Below are positions 14,691 through 17,409 of a DNA stretch of 17,409 nt, piece after piece; position 1 is the stretch's first letter; each line of letters begins with the position of its first letter. Under the pieces are notes generated by a model. The model made no database searches. It worked only from the letters and a program-made list of their open reading frames with translations, and was not told where the DNA came from. The DNA is taken from assembly GCA_021199865.1 (NCBI GenBank), contig JAJQHG010000054.1:1-17409 (forward strand), read 5' to 3'. The position numbers were made by a program, and so were the translations under genes. This stretch comes from Methanosphaera sp. (lineage in GTDB: Archaea; Methanobacteriota; Methanobacteria; Methanobacteriales; Methanobacteriaceae).

Positions 14691-15269
14691 TTATTCTTGT
14701 GAGTCCTCATCTTCAATACAATCAGAACATAAATATTGATTGTTCTTCATACTTAATTGGCTATAAACACCACACCTCTCACATACACCCTCTTCTAGGC
14801 TATCTGGGTAATCAATAGTATGTGTTGTATCATCAACATAGGGTTCATCAATGTTACTCTTCTCAACAAATAATGCTATCAATTCTGGTGATACACGAAC
14901 AATATCTGTTAGGGTTAATAGTCCCTTTAATTGCCCATCATCAATTACAAGTGCTACCTTTGAATTGTTCTTTATCATTATTGATGATGCTTCCACTAGG
15001 GTTGTGTTAGAAGTTATTTCAATGAACTTATCCATTACCATTCCAGCACTAATATGATCTGGTGAAATATTCTTTGAAACTACCTTTGAGATAATATTAT
15101 TGGTGGTAATAATTCCTTCAACTTCCTTGTCTTCTATAACCACGGAACTAATATCATTATCAGTCATTATAGTTGCTATTTCAGTTATTGTTGTATCACT
15201 TCTGGCTGTGACAACATTTCTTGTCATAGCCTCCTTAATACCAATATCATTGTTAGTTTTTAATTCCAT
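14691..15269 (-). CDS. CBS-pair protein with C-terminal zinc ribbon
   Basis: A 192-residue protein with one CBS pair (about 10-65, AMTRNVVTARSDTTITEIA and GIITTNNI; about 75-130, VMDKFIEITSNTTLVEAS and GLLTLTDI), an acidic linker, and a short zinc ribbon C163-x2-C166 with C181-x2-C184. CBS-zinc ribbon architectures occur in archaea; the ribbon may contact nucleic acid or a partner protein. In the first CBS motif the usual signature aspartate is Asn (ITTNN), which may weaken nucleotide binding there. A GTG at 15278 would add three residues, but GGGAGTGAT is correctly spaced (eight bases after GGAG) for the ATG at 15269. First gene of the CBS run. The inverted repeat GTTATT/AATAAC (15285-15304) lies just upstream. 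Confidence 0.88.
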   Translation of the reverse strand: MELKTNNDIGIKEAMTRNVVTARSDTTITEIATIMTDNDISSVVIEDKEVEGIITTNNIISKVVSKNISPDHISAGMVMDKFIEITSNTTLVEASSIMIKNNSKVALVIDDGQLKGLLTLTDIVRVSPELIALFVEKSNIDEPYVDDTTHTIDYPDSLEEGVCERCGVYSQLSMKNNQYLCSDCIEDEDSQE

Positions 15270-15574
15270 GTTAATCACTCCCGGGTTATTAAAAATATAA
15301 TAACATAATTAATAGTTTTAGTTTTCCTATTATTTAATTATATTAATAATTAATCATATGACAAGTTATTCTATGATTAATATGAATTGAAGATTATCCA
15401 CTATAATTTAATAGAAGATAGTAATTATGGAAAAAGGGTACAAGTCACTGAATAAATAGTTAGATTAATAATTGAAGGAAATATTTCCATAAGAGATATG
15501 AATTAAAAAAAGATTGAGATAAAGTTGTGTTTGGGAGGTTAGTCTTATATTCTATTTGAAGTTAATATTAAATC
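15270..15574. other. Intergenic region between queE and the CBS cluster
   Basis: About 305 AT-rich bases holding the queE terminator and the promoter side of the CBS run, including the GTTATT/AATAAC inverted repeat at 15285-15304. A ten-codon plus-strand frame near 15427 lacks a ribosome site. I see no RNA gene. Confidence 0.5.
15505..15511 (-). terminator. Oligo-T terminator after queE
   Basis: Seven A on the plus strand give a U-run about 64 bases past the queE stop. Confidence 0.4.
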
Positions 15575-16270
15575 CTATTCAACATTCAGCATCTTATGAA
15601 TCTGTGGAATAACTGCTACACTAAACTTAGATCCAAGTAGCTCTGAGATCCTAAATAAGTTATCCATATTAGTCCACTCATCAATAGGACTAACTGGCTG
15701 AATAATTATATTAACATCACCAGTTGTTATAGAGTCAACATCATCCCGTATTGATTCAATGATAGATAAGTCTGTATCCATTGATACTACAAGTTTAATA
15801 TAGTAGTCCATATTATGGCTCTCTAACACCTTAATAGTTTCTATCTCACTTTGATATACATTCTGCCATTCCTCAGGACTACCAAAGTGTTCTGGTAGTT
15901 TAATATCCATTGATACAATACTAATTACATCTACAAGTTTCTCCATATTCTCAGGTATTGTAGCATTAGTCTCAAGCATTGCCTTGTATGAGTATTGCTC
16001 TAGAAATTTCTTAATATAGTCAGCATGTAGTAGTGGTTCACCACCTGTGATTTCTAGTGAATCAAAATCAGGTGTGATTAGTTCTTCTATTAGATTATTT
16101 AGTTGTTTATAAGAGTATTCACGTCCTGTATCCATTGTTTTACTATTTGTTGTGTCACAGTACTTACAATCAATGTTACAACCAGCAAAACGTATGAAGA
16201 TCTGTCTTTTACCTATGAGTATGCCTTCACCCTGAATACTACTAAATACTTCAATAATATTATTTGTCGT
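15575..16270 (-). CDS. queE: 7-carboxy-7-deazaguanine synthase QueE (non-canonical start)
   Basis: Radical S-adenosylmethionine enzyme that rearranges carboxytetrahydropterin to 7-carboxy-7-deazaguanine, the precursor of preQ0 and archaeosine in tRNA. The frame contains the substrate segment VFSSIQGEG and RFAGCNIDCKYCDTT with the 4Fe-4S cysteines C31-x3-C35-x2-C38, then EITGGEPLL and MDIKLPE; the length is 231 residues. The first ATG (16135) would remove the whole cysteine motif, so it cannot be the true start. Between the upstream in-frame stop (16283-16285) and that ATG there is no ATG, GTG, TTG or CTG. AGGAGGAGAT inside the end of queD is spaced six bases from ACG at 16268-16270, the likely initiation site; ATG there would be silent in queD. 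The start overlaps the queD end by 11 bases. Confidence 0.87.
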   Translation of the reverse strand, partial: TTNNIIEVFSSIQGEGILIGKRQIFIRFAGCNIDCKYCDTTNSKTMDTGREYSYKQLNNLIEELITPDFDSLEITGGEPLLHADYIKKFLEQYSYKAMLETNATIPENMEKLVDVISIVSMDIKLPEHFGSPEEWQNVYQSEIETIKVLESHNMDYYIKLVVSMDTDLSIIESIRDDVDSITTGDVNIIIQPVSPIDEWTNMDNLFRISELLGSKFSVAVIPQIHKMLNVE

Positions 16271-16763
16271 TAATATCTCCTCCTAGGAATTTACGGTAGG
16301 ATGCACCCTGACCTATACCCTCATTTACTTGAACCTCAATATATTCAAGTGTAGATGTATCCTCTAGTTGCTCTATAATCTTATCTGTTATGTATACAGA
16401 TAGTGACTCAGCTGTTGTGGATACTATTGGTAGTAATACTACATCAGACTTTGGTAGCTTATATTCAAGCTCACCTAATACTTTAAACTCAATAGTATTA
16501 TCATCTTCATATGTCACCTCTAGATCGGGACTATCTAGTGGTATTAGTACCCTGTGATCAAGGCTTTTACATACACTTCTAGCTATATTCTTTAGTATCT
16601 TAAAGTCTATTACAAAGCCAAACTGTCCAGACCTGGCACCCTCAACTTCCACATCTAATATGTAACTGTGTCCATGTATCTTTCCACATGATTCATGACC
16701 TATAACCATATGTGCTGCTGAAAATCTTAAATTTGTATGAATTCCATCTAGATTTACTCTCAT
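16260..16763 (-). CDS. queD: 6-carboxytetrahydropterin synthase QueD family protein
   Basis: Member of the 6-pyruvoyltetrahydropterin synthase fold, acting before QueE in 7-deazaguanine synthesis from GTP-derived dihydroneopterin triphosphate. The zinc ligands are H18 in FSAAHMV and H30/H32 in KIHGHSY. The nucleophile-type cysteine is C26 in ESCGKIHGH, and LDHRVL (about 68-73) supplies the usual Asp-His pair. VSTTAESLSVYI and the late VNEG segment with its pterin-anchoring glutamate are present. At 167 residues it is longer than the shortest QueD proteins. AGGAG lies eight bases before the ATG, 11 bases after DUF366. The end of the gene carries the ribosome site of queE. Some archaeal homologues act in pterin pathways instead, but the queE neighbour supports archaeosine synthesis. 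Confidence 0.92.
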   Translation of the reverse strand: MRVNLDGIHTNLRFSAAHMVIGHESCGKIHGHSYILDVEVEGARSGQFGFVIDFKILKNIARSVCKSLDHRVLIPLDSPDLEVTYEDDNTIEFKVLGELEYKLPKSDVVLLPIVSTTAESLSVYITDKIIEQLEDTSTLEYIEVQVNEGIGQGASYRKFLGGDINDK

Positions 16764-16774
16764 AATAATTACTC

Positions 16775-17341
16775 CTAGAATACTCTTGTTTTTGTTATAT
16801 CCTTATCTATTGTTTCTATTGTCTCTATATATGTTTGTGCTACACTATCGGCTAATTCGTGTACATCACTAATACTCATACCTTGATCTTCTAGTGCTGA
16901 TGTATTAACGTCCTCTGGTGTACCCTTGGTTGTGATGTTTAGTGCAAAATGCATCTTCATTGAACTTATTGATGCTGTAGCTATGGATACAGATAGTTTC
17001 TTATCATCAATGAAGATGTCATCTCCATCCTGCGTAGTCTTTATACCATAATCTAATAGTTTATCTCTTGTTATCATTACTAGTAATCTCTGTCTGTGGT
17101 ATGCTAGTTTAAGGTTTGCTGGTTGTGTATCAAAGTGTTCAACAATAAAGTTTATCATAAGATTACCAGTAATATCTAGTCCTACATCCTCATAGTCTAT
17201 CAGGTTATCTGATTCAATATTCATTGGCCCTACCCATGAAACAATTGTTGAGTCCTTAACACCAAATGTTTGGAATGCCCATGAAGGGTTTATCTGGCTT
17301 CCATCATATCCATTATTATCTATCCATTTCAAGTACTGCAT
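16775..17341 (-). CDS. DUF366 family protein
   Basis: A 188-residue archaeal protein of unknown function. I recognise the DUF366 pattern: an early WVGPMNI followed by an acidic LIDYEDVG (about 36-56), INFIVEHFD (64-72), HRQRLLVMITRD (81-92), the DDIFIDDKKLSVSIATAS segment (about 105-122), a central MHFALNITTKGTPEDV, and a C-terminal helix. There is no membrane segment or signal peptide. AAGTGAT lies three bases before the ATG and may be its ribosome site. It is the first visible gene of a minus-strand run with queD (11 bases downstream) and queE, so it may have a linked role in tRNA deazaguanine or pterin metabolism; that is inference from position only. Confidence 0.82.
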   Translation of the reverse strand: MQYLKWIDNNGYDGSQINPSWAFQTFGVKDSTIVSWVGPMNIESDNLIDYEDVGLDITGNLMINFIVEHFDTQPANLKLAYHRQRLLVMITRDKLLDYGIKTTQDGDDIFIDDKKLSVSIATASISSMKMHFALNITTKGTPEDVNTSALEDQGMSISDVHELADSVAQTYIETIETIDKDITKTRVF

Positions 17342-17409
17342 TATATCACTTATTATATTTATGAATTTTAAAGATCATATATTTTATATTGCTTTTATGT
17401 GGTATTCTA

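Noticed and set aside
15285..15304. GTTATT/AATAAC inverted repeat upstream of the zinc-ribbon CBS gene considered as an operator
   Set aside because: The arms are short and AT-only in a very AT-rich region, so chance is the simplest explanation; noted only as context.
15427..15459. Ten-codon plus-strand frame in the queE/CBS spacer
   Set aside because: No ribosome site and no neighbouring gene on that strand; a chance frame.

Overview
The window looks like chromosomal DNA from a methanogenic archaeon of the Methanobacteriales, most like Methanosphaera. The evidence is an archaeal Hjc resolvase, a Nop5-fibrillarin pair for C/D-box RNA-guided methylation, a glutamate synthase split into separate subunits, a fused CoaBC, a DUF366 protein, very AT-rich DNA, archaeal oligo-T terminators and GGAGG-type ribosome sites. 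The species is inferred from style and family content, not from a database match.

Layout. Positions 91-501 (-) encode Hjc. A 400-base divergent spacer leads to a two-gene glutamate synthase operon, gltB3-gltB2 (909-2846, +). Next is a Type II restriction-modification module (3130-5076, -): a C5-cytosine methyltransferase followed by a putative endonuclease. It is bracketed by related AGTTATA-type low-complexity repeat clusters, and a third cluster lies at the left edge. pyrD-pyrK (5340-7079, -) encodes a type 1B dihydroorotate dehydrogenase. Divergent from it is nop5-flpA (7182-9109, +). A four-gene minus-strand operon follows (9250-12556): prephenate dehydratase, a SHOCT-like membrane protein with a Ser/Gly repeat tail, a PsbP-like membrane-anchored protein, and CoaBC. 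Three consecutive CBS-domain genes (12788-15269, -) have four, four and two CBS motifs; the last also has a C-terminal zinc ribbon. The right end (15575-17341, -) holds DUF366, queD and queE, part of preQ0/archaeosine synthesis for tRNA.

Most of the window is housekeeping: nitrogen assimilation, pyrimidine, phenylalanine and CoA synthesis, and RNA modification. The accessory parts are the restriction-modification module, the repeat-tailed envelope protein and the CBS cluster.

Two genes have clear coding sequence upstream of their first canonical start codon but no ATG, GTG, TTG or CTG there: queE (best candidate ACG at 16270) and the SHOCT-like gene (best candidate ATA at 11720). In both, a strong ribosome site sits in the last codons of the preceding gene. 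Either non-standard initiation is used or the sequence has single-base errors. I see no CRISPR array, tRNA, rRNA or insertion sequence, and no clearly new multi-gene system.
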